A DNA stretch of 64,000 nucleotides from a bacterium 210917-DFI.7.65 (GTDB lineage Bacteria > Bacillota > Clostridia > Oscillospirales > Oscillospiraceae), in contig JAJCJJ010000005.1 in assembly GCA_020555865.1 (NCBI GenBank), positions 124,001 through 188,000 of the forward strand, in the 5' to 3' direction. Of the stretch, positions 9,101 to 17,511 are shown one piece after another. The notes under the pieces were generated by a model. It was given only the letters and a program-made list of their open reading frames with translations, did no database searches and was not told the origin of the DNA. Numbering within the stretch: position 1 is the stretch's first letter; each line of letters opens with the position of its first letter. The position numbers and the translations under genes were made by a program.

Positions 9101-9725
9101 TTCCCCCGCCATTCCCGGCCAGCTCTTTCAATATTCCATTCAGATCCGCAACACCGGCCCCTCCGACAGCCAGGAAGTGCTGCTGCGGGGCGAACTGTCC
9201 GATTCAGCCCAAGGGACGCTGACCAACACCGCCGAGGTTTCCAGCCCTACCCCGGATCCAGATCGAACCAACAACTGTTCCACCAGCGATTTGGCCATTG
9301 CAGAGGGCACCGATCTGCGTCTGGATAAATGCGCACCGCAGTGCGCACAGCCCTGCCGGCCTTTGATTTACGCTTTAACCGTTACCAACCTCGGGCCAAA
9401 TGAGGCGCAGCAGATCATGGTATCCGATCCTCCGCCCCCAGAGCTTTCTTGCCCCGCCTTTTCACTGGACTGCGGAAAATGCTGGCAGCCTTGGCCCGGC
9501 TACTTTACCTGGGCGTCCCTGCAGCCTGGCCAATCGGTTTCTTTCCTGCTGTCCGGCACAGTCCGCGCCGGCGCCTGCAGTCCCATTGTCAACCATGCCT
9601 CCGTCACCTCTGCGACCCCGGAACTGAACCCTATGGATAATGAAGCACAAACCTGCACTCAAATCCAACGCCCCTCCTGCTGTTCTTCCGCAGATCTTCC
9701 CGGCCGCAGGCATCCCCCCTGCTGA
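6123..9725 (+). CDS. Large DUF11-repeat protein with SdrD-B-like N-terminal domain
   Basis: 1200 residues. The start at 6123 follows AGGAAGGAG. Residues ~1-80 look like an SdrD-B/SpaA-type beta domain (GIVYDDRNQNGQYD, then a GSYGF and YTVCE pattern). Residues ~120-360 form a beta-propeller-like region with repeated LYG/LYA elements. From ~368 on there are seven DUF11 repeats, each beginning ADL-S-KT and ending NTA-VSS-T-DPDP-NN. The C-terminus is Cys-rich. Similar proteins are surface or spore-associated, yet I see no signal peptide, membrane anchor or LPxTG motif, so its location is open. Repeat 6 lacks the middle third. It is flanked by a leader hairpin and a terminator and appears to be transcribed alone. 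Confidence 0.85.
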   Translation: MPAIINGIVYDDRNQNGQYDVGEPGIPGVFVLLYTPSGSCSATQSDSNGSYGFSVTAPGAYTVCETALPPNACPPTVVAQPAGYAHSNSPRTWTTTVTAAQIERNEVLAGQNFGHDAVDAPLPCTAQMIQFVSRPTSWYDIDLVSGQSTLHGLLSPAHDVNAIGYSLLDDSLYGYDQTTNTLVRIDGNSVITQLTRPAGLPAAGYNTGTFDAAGFFYLYINNTARFYTVDLRPSSPTFLKLVDPRAGYAEQTANYGTPLSAAVNISDWAYDPSDGNLYGVQRDGVLTRVAPTTGQVTSLSTTAPNPNASFGAVVIDSTGTLYAIANNDGTVYRYTHSGNTAAGVPFSTTFFASFNDGAICPRSVVLPTADLLVSKTAEPVPATAGQPLTYLIQNVNNGPDTARDAVLIDAVPAQLLVPEYSLNSGATWQPWTGSQPLGDIPAGASVTVLLRGMVNPSATGSISNTASVSSSTYDPDLSNNTDTVDVPIGEEADLSLVKTGAPKPARPGDLVTYTLAAANAGPSSAVNVVLEDPQPPLLNNLEWSLDNGGSWQPWTPSLPLGTLLPGEARVILLRGTVPASAAAVIQNTAAVTSDTPDPAPGNNTSSEAIPIEQSADLSVTKTGSPSPVSAGGVLTYTVELSNLGPSDAQNTVLSDPLPDMLSGGSYSLDGVTFQPWTGILALGTFPAGSVRTVFLRGTVDPAATGTLRNTTTISSDTPDPNPDNNSFTERTPVNTAADLALTKTGTPSPVLHGQLLTYTVTIRNLGPDPAVDARLDDTLPSALLGTEYSLDGGGSWAPWPGSLSLGTLATGQNLSILLRGTVHSDAEGILENTASVSSLTPDPDPDNNSDTARIPVDTAADLSLTKTSLPSLVTAGELLTYTITVSNAGPSAAQDVLVRDDLPAALLGTEFSVNGGPFAPWVSPYPARTLPSGASIVLTIRGTVSPSTPAGTLTNTASVSSNTPDPNPDNNTDRAVVDVAPSADLSVVKQGASSPAIPGQLFQYSIQIRNTGPSDSQEVLLRGELSDSAQGTLTNTAEVSSPTPDPDRTNNCSTSDLAIAEGTDLRLDKCAPQCAQPCRPLIYALTVTNLGPNEAQQIMVSDPPPPELSCPAFSLDCGKCWQPWPGYFTWASLQPGQSVSFLLSGTVRAGACSPIVNHASVTSATPELNPMDNEAQTCTQIQRPSCCSSADLPGRRHPPC
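7224..9655 (+). repeat. Seven tandem DUF11-coding repeats, one internally deleted
   Basis: Repeat starts lie near 7224, 7593, 7962, 8325, 8694, 9066 and 9306, so most units are 363-372 bp. The sixth is only about 240 bp: it keeps the beginning (ADLSVVKQG) and the end (NTAEVSSPTPDPD) but lacks about 43 codons, in frame, that include the PWxxxxPLGTL-like segment. Confidence 0.8.
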
Positions 9726-9764
9726 AAAGATGCATTCCGCGCCGACCGGCAATTCTCTCGCCCT

Positions 9765-9839
9765 CTTCGGATGCAGAGGCATCCGAAGGCTGAAAGGCTC
9801 TCACGTAAAAACGCCCGCCTTCCCCAGGCGGGCGTTTTG
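9765..9839. terminator. Terminator downstream of the DUF11 gene
   Basis: A 10-bp stem (9811-9820 with 9826-9835) flanked by AAAA and TTTT is a classic bidirectional terminator. A second perfect 10-bp hairpin without a T-run (9765-9774 with 9779-9788) lies just before it. Confidence 0.85.
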
Positions 9840-10130
9840 CAAGCGATGTTGTCCGCCTGACCAAAGCCAAACGAAACAGGCCGGATTGGACAGCAGGACG
9901 CTTGCGTCCTATGTGCAGATACAGCGAACATGACGCAGGGTGAATTCCTGTCAATCGAGCCGATAAATTTTGTACAGTGCCATGAGAAAGACTGATTAGG
10001 CCATTCTTTGTATTTTGAACATCCGGTAACGCAACGGGGACTGTCATACAATCTGGATCGTTTGCAATATGAATCCTTCACCCGTATTCATATACTGTCC
10101 TATTTGTAAGAAAGTGCAAAAGCAAAAGCC
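9840..10130. other. Intergenic stretch without recognised gene
   Basis: About 290 bp between the DUF11 terminator and the tRNA terminator. I see no ORF with a ribosome binding site and no RNA family. A short repeat (AGGACGC TTG CGTCCT near 9896) is the only structure. Confidence 0.5.
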
Positions 10131-10165
10131 AAGAAGCCAGATGAGGAGAACTCATCTGGCTTCTT
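10131..10165 (-). terminator. Terminator of tRNA-Ser
   Basis: A perfect 15-bp stem (10131-10145 with 10151-10165) around a 5-nt loop lies just beyond the tRNA 3' end. It is followed on the minus strand by a T-rich tail. Confidence 0.85.
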
Positions 10166-10168
10166 GCT

Positions 10169-10260
10169 TGGCGGAGGTGAAGAGATTCGAACTCTTGCGC
10201 CGGCAAAACCGACCTACCGGATTTCGAATCCGGACCCTTCAACCACTTGGGTACACCTCC
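10169..10260 (-). tRNA. tRNA-Ser (CGA)
   Basis: The minus strand folds as a class II tRNA. The acceptor stem GGAGGTG/CACCTCC is 7 bp. A D-arm, an anticodon stem CCGGA/TCCGG with loop TTCGAAA (anticodon CGA), a long variable arm typical of tRNA-Ser, and a T-arm containing GTTCGAATC follow. The CCA end is encoded (10169-10171). It decodes UCG. Confidence 0.95.
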
Positions 10261-10608
10261 ATGTATTGAAAATCGGTCGCCCGATTCACAACCTGCTATT
10301 CTCTTTTTTCGAAAAACTGTGTCCATCCCATGAGCGTTTTATGCTTTTGAGGACTTTTCCAAAAACCAGAAACCCCCTGCAGCACAATGAATTACCGGTT
10401 TTACCGCACTTTCTTCAGCAGCCATCCCGGCTGGAACCATTCCAATGCCGCTGCAAAAATAAGCGCATTCATTATGCCACAAATTCCCGGCTCTGACAAG
10501 GGGGTTTTCCATTCCCGCAAAAATATTTTCTCCGATCCCTTTGTTTTTCGCTGCAGAAGACAGCATAGCCCCCTTTTTGCGGCAAAATTGCGCCGCCAAA
10601 AATTTATG
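10261..10608. other. Intergenic stretch without recognised gene
   Basis: About 350 bp upstream of both the tRNA (minus) and the amino-acid transporter promoter (plus). It is more T-rich than the coding DNA. No convincing ORF, riboswitch or repeat was seen apart from a short AATCGG/CCGATT hairpin near 10270. Confidence 0.5.
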
Positions 10609-10637
10609 GTGACAAACGTGCAAAAATCATGTATAAT
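10609..10637 (+). promoter_or_regulatory. Promoter of the amino-acid ABC operon
   Basis: GTGACA (10609-10614), one mismatch from TTGACA, lies 17 bp before TATAAT (10632-10637). It leaves a ~180-nt leader before the binding-protein gene. Confidence 0.7.
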
Positions 10638-10818
10638 AAAGCTGTTGTTTTCAGCATCCGCGGGGTATTTTCTCGGATTTGTGCATATTCATACATTCCA
10701 GTCCAGAAGCCATCCCGCCTGAACAAATGATTTCCCGTAAAAAGAGCAGCGGCGGTGCAGAATTCACAACGCACCGATGCGGCTTTTAATATTAAATGGA
10801 AGAAAGGAAGATTTTATT

Positions 10819-11625
10819 ATGACGAAATTTACCAAACGGGCTGCTGCGGTACTCACAGCTTCTCTGATGCTGGCCGGCGTCGTTTCCGGCTGCGGCAACA
10901 ATGCCAACAACGAAACCCCCTCTACCGGCAGCAACAACGAGGGCACCAAGGTCTATAAAATCGTAGCAGACAACTCTTTTGCCCCCTTTGATTTTATGGA
11001 TCCCGACACCATGGAATATACCGGCATCGATATGGACTTGCTCGCTGCTATCGCCGAGGATCAGGGCTTTGAATACACGATTGACAACTGCGGCTGGGAT
11101 GCAGCATTGTCCAGCTTGGGTGCCGGCCAGGCCGACGGCATGATCGCCGGCATGACGATCACCGATGAGCGCAAGGAATCCTACGATTTCTCCGATCCTT
11201 ACTTTGAAGGCGGTCAGATTATGTTTGTCAAGGGCGACAGCTCCATCACCTCCATTGAAGACCTGAGCGGCAAAACGGTTGCGGTGAAAGCCGGCACCGA
11301 AAGCGAAAAGTATGCTCAGAGCGTCGCCGATGAGTACGGGTTCACCATTGTTTCCTACAAGGATTCTCCCACGGTGTATACCGCTGTGACCAATGGCAAT
11401 GATGCCGCCGGCTTTGAGGACTTTTCCGTGATTAATTACCAAATCGCCGCACAGGATCTGGATCTGAAGACTGTGGGCGACAAGGTTCAAATCGGCAACT
11501 ATGGCTTCGCCGTTCTGAAGGGCAGCAATCCTGAATTGATCGAAATGTTCAACGCAGGCCTCGCCAACATCCAGGCCAACGGCGTCTATGACGAAATCCT
11601 GGCCAATTACGGCATCGAGGGCTGA
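10819..11625 (+). CDS. Amino-acid ABC transporter substrate-binding lipoprotein
   Basis: 268 residues. The N-terminus is a lipoprotein signal (basic start, hydrophobic stretch, VVSGC lipobox with Cys near residue 25) followed by a Ser/Asn/Thr linker. The rest is a family 3 (SBP_bac_3) binding domain with NSFAPFDFMD near the start, GIDMDLLAAIAE, and DGMIAGMTITDERK. It captures a polar amino acid outside the membrane and passes it to the permease encoded next. The start is fixed by GAAAGGAAG upstream of ATG 10819. It is the first gene of a binding protein-permease-ATPase operon. The exact substrate cannot be read from sequence. Confidence 0.92.
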   Translation: MTKFTKRAAAVLTASLMLAGVVSGCGNNANNETPSTGSNNEGTKVYKIVADNSFAPFDFMDPDTMEYTGIDMDLLAAIAEDQGFEYTIDNCGWDAALSSLGAGQADGMIAGMTITDERKESYDFSDPYFEGGQIMFVKGDSSITSIEDLSGKTVAVKAGTESEKYAQSVADEYGFTIVSYKDSPTVYTAVTNGNDAAGFEDFSVINYQIAAQDLDLKTVGDKVQIGNYGFAVLKGSNPELIEMFNAGLANIQANGVYDEILANYGIEG

Positions 11626-11670
11626 GCATTTCATCCCTTTCGCCAACTCCAACAATAGGAAGTTGATTTT

Positions 11671-12325
11671 ATGATCCAATCGTTTCTTGAAACTCTGCAG
11701 CGCGCCTGGCCGTTCCTGATTCAGGGTTTTCAAATCACCATCGAGATCTGGGCGATCTCCATTGTCATTGGCATCGTGGTCGGCCTGTTCTCCTGCCTGA
11801 TGAAGATCTCGCGGTTCAAAGTGCTGAATCTAATCTCCAATTTTTACATTTGGCTGATCCGCGGTACGCCCATGATTGTGCAGGCCCTGGTGGTATACTT
11901 CGGTATGCCTCAGGTGATCCCCGGGTTTCACCCCACACCTTTTATGGCGGGCATCATCACCCTGAGTCTGAACGCCGGCGCCTATCTCTCCGAAATTTTC
12001 CGCAGCGGCATCCAGGCCGTGCCGAAAGGACAGACGGAGGCCGCCCGCAGCCTGGGCCTCAGCGCCGGCCGCACTACAGTGAAGATCGTTCTGCCGCAGG
12101 CGTTCAAGATTGCCATTCCGCCCATGGTGAACCAGTTTATCATTACGCTGAAGGACACTTCGATCCTGACTGTGATCGGACTGGCGGAGATCGTGAACAA
12201 AGCCACCCAGTATGTATCGGTACGCTACGATTATTTTGCAACCTATGTATGGGTCGGCATCTTCTATCTGGTGTTCACATCCCTTTTGATGATTTTGGCA
12301 CATTATATGGAAAAGAGACTGAGCT

Positions 12326-12351
<26 letters not shown>
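11671..12351 (+). CDS. Amino-acid ABC transporter permease (HisM family)
   Basis: 226 residues with about five membrane helices and the EAA-type ATPase-contact loop ([20 protein letters not shown] near residues 122-141), typical of polar amino-acid permeases. It lies 45 bp after the binding-protein gene and overlaps the ATPase gene by 26 bp, so the three are one operon. Usually works as a homodimer. Confidence 0.93.
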
Positions 12352-13057
<706 letters not shown>

Positions 13058-13075
13058 CCATCTTTCCGCAAAAAC

Positions 13076-13114
13076 AAAAACGCTCCCGAAACCTATGGTT
13101 TCGGGAGCGTTTTT
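13076..13114. terminator. Bidirectional terminator between convergent operons
   Basis: A perfect 13-bp stem (13081-13093 with 13097-13109) with AAAAA on the left and TTTTT on the right. It separates the amino-acid importer from the minus-strand pncB operon. Confidence 0.92.
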
Positions 13115-13121
13115 ATGCCTG

Positions 13122-14555
13122 TTATGCTTTTGCCTGCTGCAGCAGATCTGCTTTGATATTCCAGAGCTTCTGGGACAGATCCACATAATAGTTGTGGGGA
13201 TTTTCAAAGCGTTTGACCTCATCCCATTGCCGCTCGATCTGGCGGGCACAGTAGGCACGAATCGTTTCAATATCCGGCAGATCGTACACCAGCTCGCCGC
13301 TTTTGAAAATGGACCGCAGCAGTTCCTCAGCCCGGTAGCGCTCCACGGTCTCCCGTTTCCACACCGCGTCGGGATCGAACAGTTCCAGCGGCTTTGTTTC
13401 GTCCATCGGTTCGTCATACACTGTAATCAGGTCTGCTATCGCCTTATCGCTTTCCTGTTCAAAAATACGCCAGACCTTTTTAAAATGAGGCGTGGTCACT
13501 TTGCTGGGATTTTCACTGACCTTGATCTTGGGAATCACATTTCCTTCCGCGTCCTCAATGGCAGCCAGCTTATATACACCACCGAACACTGGTTCGCTCT
13601 TGGAAGTAATCAGCCGCTCGCCCACGCCGAATGCGTCGATACAGGCACCCTGATTGATGAGATCCCGGATAATATACTCATCCAGAGCATTGGACGCCAC
13701 AATTTTGCATTCTTTCAGCCCCGCCGCATCCAGCATGCTGCGAGCCCTGCGCGACAGATAAGTCAGGTCGCCGGAGTCAATGCGGATCGCCCCATTAGTA
13801 ATACTGTGTTTCTGAAAGGCGCGGATGGCGTTTGGCACACCGGAGCGGAGCACATTGTAGGTATCCACCAGAAGCGTAGCAGAGGCAGGATACAAGGCGC
13901 AGTAGACGTCAAAAGCCGTAAATTCGTCTTCGAACATCTGCACCCAGGAATGCGCCATAGTGCCGCCTGCGGGTACGCCGTAGCGCTCGTCGGCCATGGC
14001 GCAGGCCGTGCCGCTGCACCCGGCGAGATAGGCCGCCCGGGCGCCGGACACCGCGCCGTCTGCTCCCTGCGCCCGGCGGGATCCGAATTCCGACACAGCG
14101 CGCCCCTGGGCAGCGCGCACGATACGGTTCGCCTTGGTAGCAATCAGAGACTGGTGATTCAGCGTCAGAAGCACATAGGTCTCAATAAACTGCGCCTCGA
14201 TCGCCGGCGCACGCACAGTGAGGATCGGCTCCTTGGGAAACACCGGCGTGCCTTCCGGCACCGCCCAGATATCACCGGTGAAACGGAACGTGCGCAGAAA
14301 ATCGAGAAAATCCTCACAAAAGGCGCCTTTGGAGCGCAGATACGCAATGTCTTCCTCGTCAAAATGCAGCTGCTGAATATAGCGCACCACCTCTTCCAGC
14401 CCCGCCGCAATGGCAAATCCGCCGCCGTCGGGCACGCAGCGGAAAAAGACGTCAAAATAGCAGATACGGTCCTTCAGCCCAGTCTGGAAATAGCCGTTGC
14501 CCATGGTCAGTTCGTAAAAGTCAAACAGCATGGTGTAATTGATATCCTGTTTCAT
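13122..14555 (-). CDS. pncB: Nicotinate phosphoribosyltransferase
   Basis: 477 residues. It converts nicotinate plus PRPP to nicotinate mononucleotide, the first committed step of Preiss-Handler NAD salvage. Visible family features are the N-terminal DFYELTMGNGYF, the central EFGSRRAQG phosphate-binding segment and a RIDSGDL motif further on. It is the last gene of a five-gene minus-strand operon and follows nicotinamidase with a 38-bp gap, so nicotinamide is deamidated and its product used by adjacent gene products. Confidence 0.93.
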   Translation of the reverse strand: MKQDINYTMLFDFYELTMGNGYFQTGLKDRICYFDVFFRCVPDGGGFAIAAGLEEVVRYIQQLHFDEEDIAYLRSKGAFCEDFLDFLRTFRFTGDIWAVPEGTPVFPKEPILTVRAPAIEAQFIETYVLLTLNHQSLIATKANRIVRAAQGRAVSEFGSRRAQGADGAVSGARAAYLAGCSGTACAMADERYGVPAGGTMAHSWVQMFEDEFTAFDVYCALYPASATLLVDTYNVLRSGVPNAIRAFQKHSITNGAIRIDSGDLTYLSRRARSMLDAAGLKECKIVASNALDEYIIRDLINQGACIDAFGVGERLITSKSEPVFGGVYKLAAIEDAEGNVIPKIKVSENPSKVTTPHFKKVWRIFEQESDKAIADLITVYDEPMDETKPLELFDPDAVWKRETVERYRAEELLRSIFKSGELVYDLPDIETIRAYCARQIERQWDEVKRFENPHNYYVDLSQKLWNIKADLLQQAKA

Positions 14556-14593
14556 ACAAAAGCCTCTTCTCTTTTGTCGTTTGCCGCATTCTG

Positions 14594-15127
14594 TCAGCGG
14601 TTCATCACTGTGATCTGCAGCGCCTCCATCAAATCCAGAGCTTCTTCGTGCAGTTTGGGGTCAAATGAAGCGGTACATGCAGCATCCACAATGATCTCTG
14701 CCTCCGGCGCGGCGGCCTTGGCCATCACCGCGTTGCTCAGCACACACATATGAGACACCAGACCCACCAGCTCGACAGAAACGAACTCCTCTTCAGCCAG
14801 ATAGTCCGCCAGTTCCAGCGACGGAAATGTGGGTTTCTGGAAGCACAGGTCTTCTTCCTTTTGCTGCTTGGCCGTTTCGCCGTACAGTTCCCAGCCCGGT
14901 GTGCCGCAGATGCAATGCTCCACAGGCAGTTTACGTCCCTCCTGGGTGGTCAGATAATTTTTCCGGTGCGTGTCATAAGTGAACACAACCATATCCCCGG
15001 CATCGTGATAGCGTTTGATTTTAGCCGCAATGCGCAGATCCAGATTCTCCGCACCGGCAAAGCCCAGCGCCCCGTCCACAAAATCTTTTTGGTAATCTAC
15101 CACGACTAACAGTCTTTCTCCGTCCAT
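14594..15127 (-). CDS. pncA: Nicotinamidase / isochorismatase-family cysteine hydrolase
   Basis: 177 residues. It likely hydrolyses nicotinamide to nicotinate and ammonia. The catalytic Asp is in VVDYQKDF, the Lys in the GRKLPVEHC segment and the nucleophile Cys in GLVSHMCVLSNA, giving the Asp-Lys-Cys triad. Adjacent pncB supports the nicotinamidase assignment over other isochorismatase-fold hydrolases. Its start overlaps the end of the TfoX-like gene by 22 bp. Confidence 0.88.
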   Translation of the reverse strand: MDGERLLVVVDYQKDFVDGALGFAGAENLDLRIAAKIKRYHDAGDMVVFTYDTHRKNYLTTQEGRKLPVEHCICGTPGWELYGETAKQQKEEDLCFQKPTFPSLELADYLAEEEFVSVELVGLVSHMCVLSNAVMAKAAAPEAEIIVDAACTASFDPKLHEEALDLMEALQITVMNR

Positions 15128-15459
15128 GGAAACTCCTCCTGCCCGTTCCGTTTTTTTCCTCCCTGCTTCAGCTCGGCGCAGGTGCGCTCCACCAGCGAAG
15201 CCAGCGTTTTCCGATCCTCCAGATCTTCAATGCGCCAGCAGGGTTTCGCTCCCTCATAGGGTGCCGCTGGCTCCGGACGTGCAAGCAAATCCACATTGGT
15301 GGCCGTGGGTTTGATAAACAGCTGGTTGTCACAGACGCAGCCGAAATAAACCCCGCCGCAGTACAGACCCCACTCGCCGAACATCCGTTTGGCCCGGATT
15401 TCCCCCGCGCCGCTGAGCTGATCGCAAACATAGTCTACCATTTCTTTGCTGGAAGCCAC
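15106..15459 (-). CDS. TfoX/Sxy N-terminal domain protein
   Basis: 117 residues matching the TfoX N-terminal domain (KRMFGEWGLYCGG, then FGCVCDNQLFIKPT). In Proteobacteria TfoX/Sxy activates competence genes. In Firmicutes such stand-alone domains have no settled role to my knowledge. It sits inside the pncA-pncB operon, overlapping pncA by 22 bp, so co-expression is likely. Involvement in competence is not supported by any neighbour. Confidence 0.8.
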   Translation of the reverse strand: MASSKEMVDYVCDQLSGAGEIRAKRMFGEWGLYCGGVYFGCVCDNQLFIKPTATNVDLLARPEPAAPYEGAKPCWRIEDLEDRKTLASLVERTCAELKQGGKKRNGQEEFPWTEKDC

Positions 15460-15494
15460 CGTCCTTCACCTTCTTTTTTCCTGTTTTGCGCGCG

Positions 15495-16160
15495 CTATGC
15501 GCTACACAGCGCACAAAATGCGTCAAAGAGCTTTGCCCCGTCCGCCGCGCCAGTGCGCGCGCGTTCAAAAGCCTGGCGCTCGGGGTGCCACTGAACCCCC
15601 CACAGGGGCAGCGCTGTATGCGCAACAGCCTCCACCACGCCGTCCGGCGCCCATGCCACGGCACGCAGCCCCTCGCCCAGACACCCCACCGCCTGATGGT
15701 GCGCCGAGGTGACCACGGCGCGGCAGCCGTAAAGCGCCGCCAGAAAAGTATCCGGCGCCGCCACGATTTCATGCAGCTGATCCCGGTTTTCAAGATCTAC
15801 ATGACGCTCTTTCGTGGGAAGATCCTGAATCAAATCGCCCCCCAGGGCAAAGTTCATCAGCTGGCAGCCTCTGCAGATGCCGAGAACCGGCTTCCGCGCG
15901 CCGCAAAATCGGCGCAGGAGCGCCAGTTCTTTTTCGTCCCGATCCCGGTCGATATTGCGGCAAGCCACATTCTCCTGGCCATACAAAGCCGGATCGCTGT
16001 CGTAGCCTCCGGGGAGCAGCAGCCCGGCACAACCGGCAGCGGGTGCAAGAGTATTGGATACCACCGGTTCCATACCGGCGGCAGTCAGTGCCTTGACATA
16101 GTTTTCAAGCAGAGCGGCAGCGCCGTAGCGGTACAAGAAAATACGCACCACACCGCTCAT
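15495..16160 (-). CDS. Class I glutamine amidotransferase-like hydrolase (peptidase C26, PuuD-like)
   Basis: 221 residues. The catalytic Cys is in LGICRGCQLMNFALGG, and the His-Glu pair is in GVQWHPERQ. An oxyanion-region PGGYDSDPALYG is also present. The family hydrolyses gamma-glutamyl amides such as gamma-glutamyl-GABA. No polyamine gene is nearby, so the substrate is unknown. It overlaps the stop of the upstream HdeD-like gene by four bases. Confidence 0.85.
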   Translation of the reverse strand: MSGVVRIFLYRYGAAALLENYVKALTAAGMEPVVSNTLAPAAGCAGLLLPGGYDSDPALYGQENVACRNIDRDRDEKELALLRRFCGARKPVLGICRGCQLMNFALGGDLIQDLPTKERHVDLENRDQLHEIVAAPDTFLAALYGCRAVVTSAHHQAVGCLGEGLRAVAWAPDGVVEAVAHTALPLWGVQWHPERQAFERARTGAADGAKLFDAFCALCSA

Positions 16161-16771
16161 TGCTCCACCGTTCCCTCACCTTCGATAACCTCTGCCGCTT
16201 CTACCGAGGCCTCCACGCCCTGCTGCACTTTCCGGAAGGTGCGCGTCAGCTGGAACAGGATCAGGAGATCCGAGATCCCATCATAGATTAAAGCGATGCC
16301 GACCAGCATCAAAAGGGCATTGATGCTGGCAAAGGGATTCCAGAGAATCAGCGCACCCAGCGCCAGCGTAATGAGGGCAATCAGGAACGCAGGCCACCAG
16401 TGCCGCGCATGGCCGGCGCGCAGATTCAGCGCACCCTGCAGGTCAATCACACCATGGACGATCAGGATCAGGCCCAGAATATACTGCAGAAAGGCCACAA
16501 TCAAATCCGGCGTGGTAAGCAGCCACACACCCACGACGGCCAGCACCGCCCCCAGGATCAAATCGTATTGAAACACGGCTGCCGCTCCTTTGGCGCGTGC
16601 AAAGTGGGATACCACATACACGCCGCCGCTTACCAGCAGGGCTGCGCCCAGCAGACGACAAATCCAAATGCGGCTCAGCTCCGGCCAGAACACCAGAAAA
16701 ACGCCCAGCGCAATGAAGCAGAGGGCAGACAGGGTACAGCTGACCCTGCGGTTGTTGAGAAATCCTTTCAC
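16157..16771 (-). CDS. HdeD/DUF308 family membrane protein
   Basis: 204 residues from the GTG at 16771, chosen because GAGAGGTGG precedes it. An upstream extension of 77 codons has no membrane or domain character. Six hydrophobic segments are visible, arranged as the paired helices typical of DUF308. The E. coli relative HdeD is linked to acid stress; the function here is unknown. The tail is acidic. First gene of the operon with the C26 hydrolase, TfoX-like, pncA and pncB. Confidence 0.8.
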   Translation of the reverse strand: MKGFLNNRRVSCTLSALCFIALGVFLVFWPELSRIWICRLLGAALLVSGGVYVVSHFARAKGAAAVFQYDLILGAVLAVVGVWLLTTPDLIVAFLQYILGLILIVHGVIDLQGALNLRAGHARHWWPAFLIALITLALGALILWNPFASINALLMLVGIALIYDGISDLLILFQLTRTFRKVQQGVEASVEAAEVIEGEGTVEQ

Positions 16772-16879
16772 GATTCCACCTCTCTCATAAAATTCGATCG
16801 TTGCCACGAACGGTTTTCTGCCGTCCGCTGCCCGAAATGGAGACAGGCTCTCCGATACAGGCTGTGCCAGAACGATACT

Positions 16880-16908
16880 ATTGTACCATATTCGCTCCGG
16901 CAGAACAA
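16880..16908 (-). promoter_or_regulatory. Promoter of the HdeD-pncB operon
   Basis: On the minus strand TTGTTC (16903-16908) is followed after 17 bp by TACAAT (16880-16885). It is about 110 bp upstream of the HdeD-like start. Confidence 0.6.
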
Positions 16909-17038
16909 GATGCGCCCTCGCCTGCCGGCCTGCGCCGCCGGAGCATAACATTACAGTTTGGACAGAGCATGGTGCAATGAAGAGGCACTTTTGACGGAAC
17001 AAAACATGTCAAATAACACTTTGGGAGGATGGGTTATT

Positions 17039-17276
17039 ATGACAGGCAGCGCCAAACTGCGCGGCGTGTCTGCGCTGCCTGAAAGCACTGCAGGCAAAAG
17101 GAACCGCCGAGGTTGCCGCGGCGGAACCGGCCAAAGCCGCCCCGGCAGAACTGCACGCACCCGAAGGGATTCTGACACAGGAGGAAACCATTGCCGATTC
17201 CCTGCTGACCTTCTCCGGCCGTGCGGGTCAGACGCTGGAACGGCACAGCCAGAATACGGCAAAGCACCGCGCCTGA
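17039..17276 (+). pseudogene. Small frameshifted gene (about 79 codons)
   Basis: ATG 17039 has a good ribosome binding site (GGGAGG, 10 bp upstream). From it, about 20 codons read MTGSAKLRGVSALPESTAGK up to an AAAAG run at 17096-17100. Skipping one A there joins a second frame with coding-like codon use (GTAEVAAAEPAKAAPAELH, later GILTQEETIADSLL) that ends at 17276 just before a terminator. That second frame has no ATG, GTG or TTG start of its own. This is either an indel mutation, a sequencing error in the A-run, or a programmed shift. I do not recognise the product. Confidence 0.45.
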
Positions 17277-17323
17277 GAGCAGCGCTGTTCTATTCCGTGT
17301 GAAAAACGAATAGGCTGTTTGAC

Positions 17324-17367
17324 CGGGGGCCGGGACTGGAAGGATGTTCCAGCTTCAGCCCCCGCTC
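17324..17367 (+). terminator. Hairpin terminator after the small gene
   Basis: The stem CGGGGGC/GCCCCCG (17324-17330, 17358-17364) with inner CTGGAA/TTCCAG is followed by CTCTTT. Confidence 0.6.
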
Positions 17368-17511
17368 TTTATGGTTGATCGAACGCAAACCAGCATGCTG
17401 CAAATTTGATTCTTTTCTCTAAAATTTGTAATAGCATTGTAATCAATTTTGGTCAATTTTTATGTTATAATACATTTAAAAGCAGAAAACAATCGAAAAA
17501 GGAGATGCACA

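Noticed and set aside
7224..9655. Tandem repeats considered as a CRISPR-like array
   Set aside because: Units are ~369 bp, coding, and encode DUF11 domains; no short repeats with unique spacers.
10131..10165. Inverted repeat next to tRNA-Ser considered as an attachment site
   Set aside because: It is a terminator hairpin with a T-rich tail, and no integrase or second tRNA copy is visible.
16958..17302. 114-codon frame containing the small gene region
   Set aside because: Its 3' half is Arg/Pro/Gly-rich out-of-frame reading; the coding-like signal lies in the neighbouring frame, so it was recorded as a frameshifted gene instead.
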